Origin: an uncultured Coriobacteriaceae bacterium
Lineage (GTDB): Bacteria; Actinomycetota; Coriobacteriia; Coriobacteriales; Coriobacteriaceae
Direction: 5' to 3'
Length of the DNA stretch: 64,000 nucleotides
Assembly: GCA_944322305.1 (NCBI GenBank)
Contig: CALUOP010000003.1
Location: 1 to 64,000, forward strand
Of the stretch, positions 1 through 10,271 are shown one piece after another (position 1 is the stretch's first letter; each line of letters starts with the position of its first letter). The notes beneath the pieces are model-generated. The model searched no databases. It had not been told where the DNA came from and saw only the letters and a program-made list of their open reading frames with translations. The position numbers and the translations under genes are program-made.

Positions 1-151
1 TATTGCCAGCCGCCCCCGGGGCGCGCAAGGGGGCGGGCGGGGGTTCACGGGATCTTCACATCTCGGGGAGCGGGGGCGGAAGAGTCCCGCCATCTCACGG
101 TCTCAGGACCCCACTCGCTACCCTCTTGCCCTGTATGCTGCGCAAGCCATG

Positions 152-1594
152 CTATGGAAGCGGACTTGAGGCAAGCGACGCCCCTGCACAAAGCAGCTCG
201 TCGCGACGCGCCACGTCTGAGGCCTCCGCAGAAATCCTCATAATTGGTTCCTCCGGGTCGGGTCGCAGCAGCAACCACGAACCGTCAGCAAACCCCAGGC
301 GCAGGCCTTCCAGATGGCTTACCTCCACTGGCTCCGCACCCGCTATGCGCTCGGGGTTCAGCCCGGGAGCGAGCAGGCGGAAGGACTCCATGACCTCCGC
401 TTCCAGCCGCACGTCTCTTTGGCCGAAGACCATCGCGCCCAAGCGCTGCTCGAGCTCGTCAACCAACTGACCCAGCGGCTTGCCGGCAACCGCCATCGCG
501 CGACAGACCAACACGCACGCCAAGATGCCGTCGAACGAGGGCAGGTGCGCTGGCGCCGAAAGCGCCCCGCCATCGGTTGTGGCGAGCAGCACCTCGCCGC
601 GGCCGATCTCGTCGCACAGCCGCCGCGCGTTCCAGCCGGTAACGGTGAGCGGGCAGCCCAGCTGCTTGGCCTGACGGCGCACCAGCGTAGACAGCGAGCC
701 CGGGCCTACCACGCGCCCCTCCATGCCGCATATCTCAACCAGGTAGCCCATCGCAATCGCTAAGACCTTCTGGGGTCCCACGTACCTGCCGCGCTCATCC
801 ACCAAGCCAAAGCGCGTGCCCGTGCCGTCAACCGCCAGACCCGCCCACGCCTGCGCGTCGGTCACCGCTTGCTCGCACTCGTCAACCCACGGCTCAACCG
901 GGTCGGGGCGCACGTCGTCGCAATCCGCATACGGCCCACGGTGGATCTCGTACGCCTCGATGTCCAGGCGCTCGAGCACGCGCGGCAGCACCCCCTGAGC
1001 CGCGCCGTACAGCGGGTCGCACATCACGCGCATGCGCTCGCCGCTCTTATCGCCCAGCGCCGCAGCCTCATCAGAGCCGCCCGCGACGGTGCCCTCGGCT
1101 GCCGACGCAAAGCGAACCAACTCGTCTATATAGGGTGTCAGCAAGTCAACGCGCTCGAAAGCGCCGCGCTCGTCGGGAACCTCGGCGCGCACGGCCGACT
1201 CCAGGCAGTCGTAGTCGCTTTCAAGCGCCGGCGAGCCGTTGGCGTTCACCAGCGTCACCCCGGCATACCCGCAAGGGCGAGAACCGCCGGTAACCATGAT
1301 GCCGCCGCAAGCGCGCAAATCACTCGTCACCGCCCACGCAAGCGCGGGAGCGGGACACGGGCCGCTGGACACGCGCACGGTCAAACCGCGCGAGGCGGCC
1401 ACCGCGGCGGCGAGCAACGCGGCATGCTCGCAGGCCGGGCGCGTGTCGTACGCTATATAGAGCGTGATGCCCGGCACCATGGGCGCCCACAGGCGCGCCA
1501 CCGCGTCAGCGACGCGCGCGATATTCTCGTCAGTAAAGTCTTCGTCGATATGAGCGCGCCATCCATCTTCGGCGCACCGAATGGCGGAGGCCAT
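152..1594 (-). CDS. Phosphohexomutase-family protein with degenerate active site
   Basis: The 480-aa product follows the alpha-D-phosphohexomutase (phosphoglucomutase/phosphomannomutase/GlmM) fold pattern through its full length. The family motifs are altered. The phosphoserine loop, normally TASHNP, reads TGGSRP. The metal loop, normally DGDADR, reads DGTGTR, so two of three Asp are Thr. The C-terminal phosphate-binding loop, normally RPSGTEP, reads RPDPEEP. Ordinary mutase activity is therefore doubtful. I infer a diverged paralogue or pseudoenzyme. The ATG at 1594 is chosen because GGGAAGG precedes it; the frame stays open upstream to 1813 without a better start. It is not clearly in an operon with the next gene, 240 bp upstream. 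Confidence 0.7.
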   Translation of the reverse strand: MASAIRCAEDGWRAHIDEDFTDENIARVADAVARLWAPMVPGITLYIAYDTRPACEHAALLAAAVAASRGLTVRVSSGPCPAPALAWAVTSDLRACGGIMVTGGSRPCGYAGVTLVNANGSPALESDYDCLESAVRAEVPDERGAFERVDLLTPYIDELVRFASAAEGTVAGGSDEAAALGDKSGERMRVMCDPLYGAAQGVLPRVLERLDIEAYEIHRGPYADCDDVRPDPVEPWVDECEQAVTDAQAWAGLAVDGTGTRFGLVDERGRYVGPQKVLAIAMGYLVEICGMEGRVVGPGSLSTLVRRQAKQLGCPLTVTGWNARRLCDEIGRGEVLLATTDGGALSAPAHLPSFDGILACVLVCRAMAVAGKPLGQLVDELEQRLGAMVFGQRDVRLEAEVMESFRLLAPGLNPERIAGAEPVEVSHLEGLRLGFADGSWLLLRPDPEEPIMRISAEASDVARRDELLCAGASLASSPLP

Positions 1595-1834
1595 TGCGTT
1601 CACCTTCCCTGCATACCAGCGCCGGCTCACGTGCCGCCGGCAGGCGCACCGCCACCCGGAAGGTGGACGCCCTCCGGAGAGCACGACGCGCGTACAGGTT
1701 TGTACCCGGGAACGCGGCGCAGAAACAGCGGTGCCGCGGCGTCCACATTTCATCAGAAAGCTAAAGCGCGCTTGACGATACCAGCCTCCCGAGCCGGGGC
1801 GCCGCCCCCTCAAACCGGAGCAGCCCCTCCCCCG

Positions 1835-2767
1835 CTACCGTTCGTCAACAGCGACGCGCACGGCGGCCGTCGTCCGCGCCGTGGTGCCGCAGCACGAGCC
1901 CACCAGCACCGCGCCGGCGCGCACCCAGCGCACCGCCGCCTCGGCAAACGCCTCGGGATCCTCGTTCCACGCAAGCGCGCCGTCGTCGTCGCGGTGCGGC
2001 TCGCCCGCGTTCGGGCGGACGCTCACCGGCGTGCGCGCCACCTCCACCATGCGCGGAACCGCCTCGTCGGCGGCAGCCAAGCTGCAGCAGTTCACGCCCA
2101 CCGACGCCGCCCCGTGCTTCTCGGCATATAGGACGGCGGTTTCCACGGGAAGCCCGTCGCCCAACAGGTTGCCCGCCTCGTCCACCGCAAAGCTCGCGAG
2201 CACCGGCATGCCCGCGGCAACGTCGGCGGCGCCGATCAGCGCGGCCACCAGGTCGTTCACACTCGTCACGGTCTCAACTAAAACACCTGCGGCGCCGGCG
2301 GCAAAAAGCGCGCCCACCTGCTCGCGGTATGTGGCACGCGCCGCGCGGAACTCCGGCGAGTCCTGGGTTATCCAGCTGACGCCGCACGGCCCCACCGATC
2401 CCAGCACCGGCAGGCGCGCTGCCTTGAGGGCGGCGCGCACGGCTGCGTCGTTGACCTCCCGCACGCTCGCGTACACCCCGTCGCGCTCAAGCGCGGGGCC
2501 GTTTGCCTGGAACGTGTTGGCAAGGAGCACGTCGGCGCCCGCGGCGGCGTAAAGCGCGTGCAGGCGCGTCACCGTCTCAGGCTCGGCAAGATTCCAGTAC
2601 GCCGGCGGAATGCTCTCGGCCCCCGGCTCCTGCATGAGCGCCGTGCCCATTGGCCCCTGCACAACCAGAGGCCACCCTGCCGCGAGCGCCTCCCGCAGCT
2701 CCTCGCCATCGTCAAAACGCCAGGCAGCGGTATCGAAACCAACAGCCGCGCCGCTCTTCTCGTCCAT
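1835..2767 (-). CDS. Homocysteine S-methyltransferase (MmuM/MetH-N type)
   Basis: This 310-aa TIM-barrel enzyme probably transfers a methyl group to homocysteine, giving methionine in the cytoplasm. The N-terminal GPMGTALMQ segment and the two zinc-ligand regions GVNCCS (Cys227/228) and GSCCGTT (Cys292/293) are typical of the family. S-methylmethionine or SAM is the likely methyl donor, but the donor cannot be read from sequence. The start at 2767 lies 7 bp after the stop of the DtxR-type regulator, with GGAG within that stop region, so the two genes are very likely co-transcribed. Confidence 0.85.
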   Translation of the reverse strand: MDEKSGAAVGFDTAAWRFDDGEELREALAAGWPLVVQGPMGTALMQEPGAESIPPAYWNLAEPETVTRLHALYAAAGADVLLANTFQANGPALERDGVYASVREVNDAAVRAALKAARLPVLGSVGPCGVSWITQDSPEFRAARATYREQVGALFAAGAAGVLVETVTSVNDLVAALIGAADVAAGMPVLASFAVDEAGNLLGDGLPVETAVLYAEKHGAASVGVNCCSLAAADEAVPRMVEVARTPVSVRPNAGEPHRDDDGALAWNEDPEAFAEAAVRWVRAGAVLVGSCCGTTARTTAAVRVAVDER

Positions 2768-2773
2768 GCGCGC

Positions 2774-3199
2774 CTACTCCTCGACGCTGATGCCCTGGGA
2801 CTCGAGATAACCCATCCAACGCTCCATGGTGTCCTCGGACAGCGCGTGCTCCATCATGCAGGCCTCGCGGTCGGCGCGCTCGTACTCAACGCCCAGCTCC
2901 TGCACGAGAAACGCGCGCAGCATGCGGTGGCGGCGCCACACCGCCTCGCCGATCTCGCGCCCTTTGAGGGTGAGCACCACCTTGCCGTAATGCGACTGCT
3001 CAACCAGGCCGGCAGCCTTGAGGGCCGTCACCGCTTTGTTGACGGAGGCTTTGGAAACGTCCAGCCGCGTGGCGATGTCCACCGACCGCACGCCCTCGGC
3101 CTCGTCGGGATGCTCGCGCGTGATGCGCACGATGCACTCCAGGTAGTCCTCGTTGGCGACGGTCAGGTGCAGCTCAGACGATGCGGCGGTGGTTTGCAT
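2774..3199 (-). CDS. DtxR/MntR-family metal-dependent regulator
   Basis: The 141-aa protein has an N-terminal winged helix (roughly residues 12-75, including the VSKASVNKAVTALKAAGLVE recognition region) and a dimerisation/metal domain with candidate ligands in CMMEHALSEDTMERW. There is no SH3-like third domain, which resembles MntR more than DtxR/IdeR. It should repress in response to Mn(II) or Fe(II). The start at 3199 has GGGAAGGT upstream. An imperfect 20-bp palindrome just upstream is a candidate autoregulatory operator. Pairing with a homocysteine methyltransferase is unusual and its meaning is unknown. Confidence 0.85.
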   Translation of the reverse strand: MQTTAASSELHLTVANEDYLECIVRITREHPDEAEGVRSVDIATRLDVSKASVNKAVTALKAAGLVEQSHYGKVVLTLKGREIGEAVWRRHRMLRAFLVQELGVEYERADREACMMEHALSEDTMERWMGYLESQGISVEE

Positions 3200-3214
3200 A
3201 AACGATACCTTCCC

Positions 3215-3234
3215 TAGACAATACGGTTAGTCTA
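3215..3234. promoter_or_regulatory. Candidate operator of the DtxR-like regulator
   Basis: A 20-bp imperfect palindrome starts TAGAC and ends GTCTA. It covers the pepT stop codon and lies 15 bp before the regulator start. It contains TTAGTCTA, which resembles halves of MntR/IdeR boxes. Binding is inferred from position and symmetry only. Confidence 0.3.
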
Positions 3235-4462
3235 CCGCAAAACGGGCGATAAGCGCCTGAAGCACGTCCACCATGCCCTCGAGCGAGCTCACGGGGATGA
3301 ACTCGTTAACGCTGTGAGCACAGTAGCCGCCAGTGGAGAGGTTCGGGCACGGCAGCCCGCGGAAGGAAAGCTGCGCGCCGTCGGTGCCGCCGCGGATCGG
3401 AATAACGCGCGGGATGAAGCCGGCATCCTCGAAAGCAGCCTGCGCGCGGTCGATGAGCTCGGGACGCCCGTGCACCACCTCGGCCATGTTGCGGTACTGC
3501 GGGTGGACCGCCAGCGCAGCGCGGCCCTCGCCGTGGCGCAGGTTGACGTAGGCGGCCGCCGCCTCCATGAGGTCAAGCTTATGCTGGAAGGCCGCCGCGT
3601 CGTGGTCGCGCACGATGTAGCGCGCCGTCAGATGTTCGCAGGTGCCCGACACGCTCATGCAGTGGATGAAGCCCTCGTAGCCCTCAGTGTGCTCGGGGCG
3701 CTCGTGGGCGGGAAGCATGGCCTCGAACTCCTCGAAAAGGTGCACGGCGTTGACCATGCGGCCCTTCGCGTCGCCGGGGTGGATGGTGGCGCCCTGGATG
3801 GAAAGCGTCACGTCGGAGGCGTTGAAGCACTCCCACTCCAGCTCGCCGATAGGGCCGCCGTCCACGGTGTAGGCCGCCGTGCACCCGAAGGCGTCGATGT
3901 CGAGAAGCGCCGCGCCGTGGCCGATCTCCTCGTCCGGCGCGAAGCAGATGCCGAGCGGCGGATGCGGCAAATCGGTATTTGCGGACAGGCGCGCCACGAG
4001 TGCCATGATCTCGGCCACACCGGCCTTGTCGTCGGCGCCCAGCAGCGTGGTGCCGTCGGTCACCACCAGCTGCTCCCCCACCAAGTTGGCGAGCGCAGGG
4101 AGCTTCTCGGGGGTCATGGCAACCGGCGCGCCGTCGACCTCGCCGGCCACCAGGTCACCTCCCTCGTAGGTCACCACGCGGGGCTGCACGTTGGCGCCCG
4201 AGGCCTCGGCGGCCGTGTCGAGGTGGGCGATCAGCCCCAGGCGCGGCAGGTGCTCGGCGCCCGGGCTCGCGGGGAACCACGCCGTTACGTAGGCGTGCTC
4301 GTCGGCGCACACGTTTTCCGCGCCCAGCGCGCGCAGCTCGTCGGCCAACAAGCGCGCCAGGTCATGCTGCTTGGCCGTAGACGGGACCGCATCGCACGTG
4401 GCCTCGTCAGACTGGGTGTTTACGCGCACATAGCGCAGGAACCGATCAAGAACGTCAGACAT
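3227..4462 (-). CDS. pepT: Peptidase T (tripeptidase)
   Basis: PepT is a cytoplasmic di-zinc aminotripeptidase of family M20B that releases N-terminal residues from tripeptides. The 411-aa length matches the family. Visible metal and catalytic residues are His80/Asp82 in AHLDTAAE, Asp144 in GADDKAG, Glu178/Glu179 in APDEEIG, and the C-terminal GGYCAHS histidine. The ATG at 4462 is chosen because AAAGGAGAT lies 6 bp upstream; earlier in-frame codons have no ribosome site. It precedes the DtxR-type gene by 27 bp and may be read through into it. Confidence 0.93.
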   Translation of the reverse strand: MSDVLDRFLRYVRVNTQSDEATCDAVPSTAKQHDLARLLADELRALGAENVCADEHAYVTAWFPASPGAEHLPRLGLIAHLDTAAEASGANVQPRVVTYEGGDLVAGEVDGAPVAMTPEKLPALANLVGEQLVVTDGTTLLGADDKAGVAEIMALVARLSANTDLPHPPLGICFAPDEEIGHGAALLDIDAFGCTAAYTVDGGPIGELEWECFNASDVTLSIQGATIHPGDAKGRMVNAVHLFEEFEAMLPAHERPEHTEGYEGFIHCMSVSGTCEHLTARYIVRDHDAAAFQHKLDLMEAAAAYVNLRHGEGRAALAVHPQYRNMAEVVHGRPELIDRAQAAFEDAGFIPRVIPIRGGTDGAQLSFRGLPCPNLSTGGYCAHSVNEFIPVSSLEGMVDVLQALIARFAVD

Positions 4463-4539
4463 GGGATCTCCTTTGCAGGGATGTCGGTGTTTAGGCGGGC
4501 TTGAAACCACCTTCAGAGTATCGCAACGACGGGTCGCGT

Positions 4540-4687
4540 CAAACCTCCCCGTTAAAGTGCACACCAACCAGCCGCATCCATTGCGACCGAAAAGGTGCAC
4601 GCGCCCAACCTGGGCTTTTAATCAGTTTCCAGCACCGTCTACTCAGAAAGGCGGCTTTGATGTGCACTTTAACGAAGAGGTTTGCAC
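4540..4687. repeat. Element C1, 148-bp inverted-repeat element
   Basis: The left end reads CAAACCTC, three variable bases, then GTTAAAGTGCACA. The right end is its near-perfect inverse (TGTGCACTTTAAC ... GAGGTTTG). The same ends bound a 150-bp segment at 37543-37692 with a different interior. Two copies with conserved termini and divergent centres suggest a small non-coding repeat family (MITE-like or structured RNA). I see no flanking target duplication that I can be sure of. Confidence 0.7.
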
Positions 4688-4859
4688 ATGCAGACCGCGC
4701 AGCAACGACGTTCCGACCCAGATTGAGCCTTTTTTCCACTCGAAAAGCCGTGCGCGCTCGACATCGCGGGCGGGCACGGCAAGATGCACCGGCGATTATC
4801 TCGAAGGGCCGTGCGCGGGCGACCGAGCACATCGTTTCGCGCGCAGTTCTGCAGACGCA

Positions 4860-4883
4860 GGAGGCCCCGTTTCCGGGGCCTCC
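4860..4883 (-). terminator. Terminator hairpin after LCP gene
   Basis: A perfect 10-bp stem GGAGGCCCCG with a 4-base loop lies about 60 bp downstream of the LCP stop codon. The T-run after it is poor, so this is a hairpin-type terminator by position. Confidence 0.6.
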
Positions 4884-4944
4884 GTCGCGTCGAAGCTGTT
4901 TGAGTACGGGATGATACGCCCGGCTGCCCTCAGGGGAAGCTCGG

Positions 4945-6108
4945 CTATTCGATGACGTCGCTCTCGTCTATTACCCCGTCGCCGTTGTTGTCCACCGCAA
5001 CGTCCGCGCCGTTGGAGAAATCCTCCGCGGTGTTGTTAGTCAGGTCGGCGATGGTGGAGCTCTCGCCGGTAACGTCAGAGGTCTGCGGGCCCTGCGGGTC
5101 CTCGCCGGCATCCACACGCTCCATCATCTCGGCCAGCTCGTCCTCGTCGGCGATGACGTAGCTGACGCCGTCGATCATGGCGGTGGTGGAAGGCACGTTG
5201 GCCGACCAGATCTCGTCGGTGTCCATGCCGCGCATGGTGTTGGCAAGCGCGATGATGTCGGACACCGAAAGGTCGGTCACCACCATGTTGGAAAGCGAGT
5301 TCACCAGCGGCACGATGGTAGTGGCGTCGGTGCTCTCGAGCACCTTCTTGGCAAGGGCGGCGATGAAGATGCGCTGGTGACGCATGCGGGTGAAGTCGCC
5401 GTCGGCGAAAGCGCGCGAGCGGCAGAACGTAAGCGCAGCCTCGCCGTCGAGCACCTGCAGGCCGGGCTCGATAACCACGTCGCCGGCCTTGGGGTCGTCG
5501 ATGCGGTCGGGCACGTTCACCTCGACGCCGCCCACCGCGTCCACGAGCTCCTTCATGCCGTCAAAACTCACCTCGGCGTAGTGCGAGATCTGCACGCCGC
5601 AGAGCTCGTTCACCGCCTTGACCACCGCCTCCGGGCCGCCGAAGGCGTGCGCCGCGTTGATCTTCTGGGTGCCGTAGCCCTCGATCTCCACCTTGGTGTC
5701 GCGCGGGATGGAGATGAGCGTGACCTGCTTTTGCTGCGGGTCGATCCGCGCGAGGATGATGGTGTCCGAGCGGTACGTGTCCTCGCCCGGGCGCCCGTCG
5801 GTGCCCAGCAGCAGCATGTAGAACGGGTCGCGCGTGATGTCGGAGTCAACGAGGGTGGCCAGCAAGCCCTGGGTGATGAGCGAAGGGTCGTTCAGCTTGG
5901 CCATCACGCTTGTGATCCACATGCCCGCTGCCGCAACGACGCCCACCAGCGCCACGACCACGCCGTAGAACACGCCGCGCTTGAGCGTGCGGTGGCGCCT
6001 GCGCTGCGCGGCGCGCTCGGAGTAGCGCTCGGTGTTGTGCCGGCTGTAGACGCGGGCGTTCGCCTGAGGAGACGTGCGCGTATCGGGAGCCGTCTTCTTG
6101 AAACCCAT
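4945..6108 (-). CDS. LytR-CpsA-Psr (LCP) wall-polymer ligase with EF-hand-like tail
   Basis: LCP proteins attach undecaprenyl-linked anionic glycopolymers to peptidoglycan outside the membrane. This 387-aa protein has a basic N-terminus, one membrane helix (about 45-66), then the LCP domain. The domain shows LLLGTDGRPGEDTYRSDTI, SIPRDTKVEIEGYG and the C-terminal FCRSRAFADGDFTRMRHQR block, with the conserved Asp and Arg residues. The last 15 residues hold a canonical Ca2+-binding EF-hand loop (DNNGDGVIDESD), as in dockerins; this is unusual in LCP proteins. It starts 9 bp after the murA stop and is probably co-transcribed. Confidence 0.9.
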   Translation of the reverse strand: MGFKKTAPDTRTSPQANARVYSRHNTERYSERAAQRRRHRTLKRGVFYGVVVALVGVVAAAGMWITSVMAKLNDPSLITQGLLATLVDSDITRDPFYMLLLGTDGRPGEDTYRSDTIILARIDPQQKQVTLISIPRDTKVEIEGYGTQKINAAHAFGGPEAVVKAVNELCGVQISHYAEVSFDGMKELVDAVGGVEVNVPDRIDDPKAGDVVIEPGLQVLDGEAALTFCRSRAFADGDFTRMRHQRIFIAALAKKVLESTDATTIVPLVNSLSNMVVTDLSVSDIIALANTMRGMDTDEIWSANVPSTTAMIDGVSYVIADEDELAEMMERVDAGEDPQGPQTSDVTGESSTIADLTNNTAEDFSNGADVAVDNNGDGVIDESDVIE

Positions 6109-6117
6109 AGAACCTGC

Positions 6118-7395
6118 CTAAAAATCGGTATCGTCTGCCACGTCCACGCGCTCGATGTGCGCGCCGAGGGAGCGAAGCTTGCCAACGAAGTTCTCGTAGC
6201 CGCGGTCGATGTGGTGGATGGCCGAGACGTCGGTCTCGCCCTCCGCCACCAGGCCCGCCAGCACGAGGGCGGCGCCGCCGCGCAGATCGGGGGAAACCAC
6301 CTGGGCGCCGGAGAAGCCGTCAACGCCGCGCACCAGGGCGTGGTGCCCCTCGATGCGGATGTCGGCGCCCATGCGGCCGAGCTCGCTGGCGAACATGAAG
6401 CGGTTCTCGAAGATGTTCTCGGTGATGACCGAGCTGCCCTGCGCGAGCGCCGTCAGCGCGAGCACCTGCGCCTGCATGTCGGTGGGGAAACCCGGGTACG
6501 GCAGCGTTTGGATGTCGGTCGGCAGGATCTTGCCGGGGCGGCGCACGCGCGCGCCGTTGCCGGTGGTCTCGAACTGCACGCCCATGAGCTCCATCTTCTT
6601 GAGCACCATGCCCAAGTGGCTCGGAGCGAAGCCGGTGACCTCGAGCTCGTCGCCGGTGATGGCGCCCGCCACCAGGAAGGTGCCCGCCTCGATGCGGTCG
6701 CCCACCACGCGGTGCTCCACCGGGTAGAGCTCCTCCACGCCTTGGATCTCGATCACGGGCGTGCCGGCGCCGGAGATCTTGGCGCCCATCTCGTTCAGCA
6801 TGCGGATGAGGTCGACGATCTCGGGCTCGCGCGCCGCGTTGTCGATCACCGTGGTGCCGCGGGCGCGGACCGCCGCCATGATGAGGTTCTCGGTGGCGCC
6901 CACGCTGGGGAACGAAAGGGTCACGGTGGTGCCCACCAGGCCGTCTGCGGCCTCGGCGTAGATGTAGCCGTGGTCGTTGTCAAAGTGCACGCCCAGCGCC
7001 TCGAGGCCCAGGAAGTGCAGGTCCATCTTGCGGGCGCCGATGTTGCACCCGCCCGGCATGGCGATAACCGCCCGGCCGAACCGCCCGATGAGCGGGCCCA
7101 TGACCGCCGTTGAGGCGCGCATCTTGGCCACGAGCTCGTACGGGGCCTCCCAGGAGGACACCTCCGAGGTGTCGATGGCGAGCTCGTGCACGCCGCGCAC
7201 CTCGATCTTGGCGCCCAGGTGCTTGAGCACCTTGCCCATGATGTGCACGTCCGAGATGTTGGGCACGTTGGTGAGAACCGTGACGCCCGGGGCGAGCAGC
7301 GTTGCCGCCATCAGCTTGAGCGCGGAGTTCTTGGCACCGGCCACTTCCACGCTGCCGCCGAGATGGTGACCGCCTTCGACGCGGATAATCTCCAT
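6118..7395 (-). CDS. murA: UDP-N-acetylglucosamine 1-carboxyvinyltransferase
   Basis: MurA transfers enolpyruvate from PEP to UDP-GlcNAc, the first committed step of peptidoglycan synthesis. The 425-aa length is normal. The fosfomycin-target cysteine is present (Cys117 in MPGGCNIGARKMDLH), as is the N-terminal AGAKNSALKLMAA substrate loop. TAGGAG precedes the ATG. It follows atpC on the same strand with a 91-bp gap containing a hairpin, so expression may be partly independent of the ATP synthase operon. Confidence 0.97.
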   Translation of the reverse strand: MEIIRVEGGHHLGGSVEVAGAKNSALKLMAATLLAPGVTVLTNVPNISDVHIMGKVLKHLGAKIEVRGVHELAIDTSEVSSWEAPYELVAKMRASTAVMGPLIGRFGRAVIAMPGGCNIGARKMDLHFLGLEALGVHFDNDHGYIYAEAADGLVGTTVTLSFPSVGATENLIMAAVRARGTTVIDNAAREPEIVDLIRMLNEMGAKISGAGTPVIEIQGVEELYPVEHRVVGDRIEAGTFLVAGAITGDELEVTGFAPSHLGMVLKKMELMGVQFETTGNGARVRRPGKILPTDIQTLPYPGFPTDMQAQVLALTALAQGSSVITENIFENRFMFASELGRMGADIRIEGHHALVRGVDGFSGAQVVSPDLRGGAALVLAGLVAEGETDVSAIHHIDRGYENFVGKLRSLGAHIERVDVADDTDF

Positions 7396-7417
7396 ACAGG
7401 TCTCCTATAACAAACTC

Positions 7418-7442
7418 ATGCCCGGGAGGGTGTCCCGGGCAT
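7418..7442 (-). terminator. Hairpin between atpC and murA
   Basis: A perfect 10-bp stem (ATGCCCGGGA and its complement) with a 5-base loop is followed on the minus strand by a weak T-rich stretch. It could attenuate ATP synthase transcription before murA. Confidence 0.5.
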
Positions 7443-7486
7443 GATGTTCTCAGATCTGATGAGTGAGCCTGCCTGCGCGAAGGGTG

Positions 7487-7888
7487 TTACACCGCGGGCG
7501 CGTCAAGCAGAAGCCTACACCATGCGACTTCATTATAGAGGTAAGCGCGGTGCGCGTCCTCTTCAGCGCACATGCTCAACTGACCTTCAAATTCTTCAAG
7601 CTGAGCTTGAACCTTGGGGCGGTCAACCTCGGCGGCGTCGCACGCGCGCTCGGTGAGGACCACCACCCGGTCGAGCGTGACCTCGGCGTAACCCTCCCAG
7701 ACGCAGATGACGCGGTCCACCTGGCCCATAGCGGTCTCGGACACGCGCACGTAACCGGGCTTGAGCGTGGAGATCTCGCTCGCATGGCCGGGCAGCACGC
7801 CGAGCTCGCCGGAGGTGGCGGGCAGCGCCACGAAGGCCGCCTCGCCCTCAAAGGCGCAGCTCTCAGGGCATACGACACGAAGCTCCAT
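7487..7888 (-). CDS. atpC: ATP synthase F1 epsilon subunit
   Basis: This is the rotor/inhibitory subunit of F1. The 133-aa protein has the N-terminal beta-sandwich (VVCPE, GELGVLPGHA) and a C-terminal helical part that is less conserved than usual. It is the last gene of the atp operon, starting 5 bp after atpD, with GAAGGAG upstream of the ATG. Confidence 0.93.
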   Translation of the reverse strand: MELRVVCPESCAFEGEAAFVALPATSGELGVLPGHASEISTLKPGYVRVSETAMGQVDRVICVWEGYAEVTLDRVVVLTERACDAAEVDRPKVQAQLEEFEGQLSMCAEEDAHRAYLYNEVAWCRLLLDAPAV

Positions 7889-7892
7889 GCGC

Positions 7893-10266
<2,374 letters not shown>

Positions 10267-10271
10267 GTGCC

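Larger units (their letters stand above)
4463..4944. other. 482-bp gap holding element C1 and a terminator
   Basis: I see no gene here. The gap carries a 148-bp inverted-repeat element (4540-4687), the LCP-gene terminator (4860-4883), and presumably the pepT promoter close to 4480-4540. The remaining sequence shows no recognisable structure. Confidence 0.6.
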
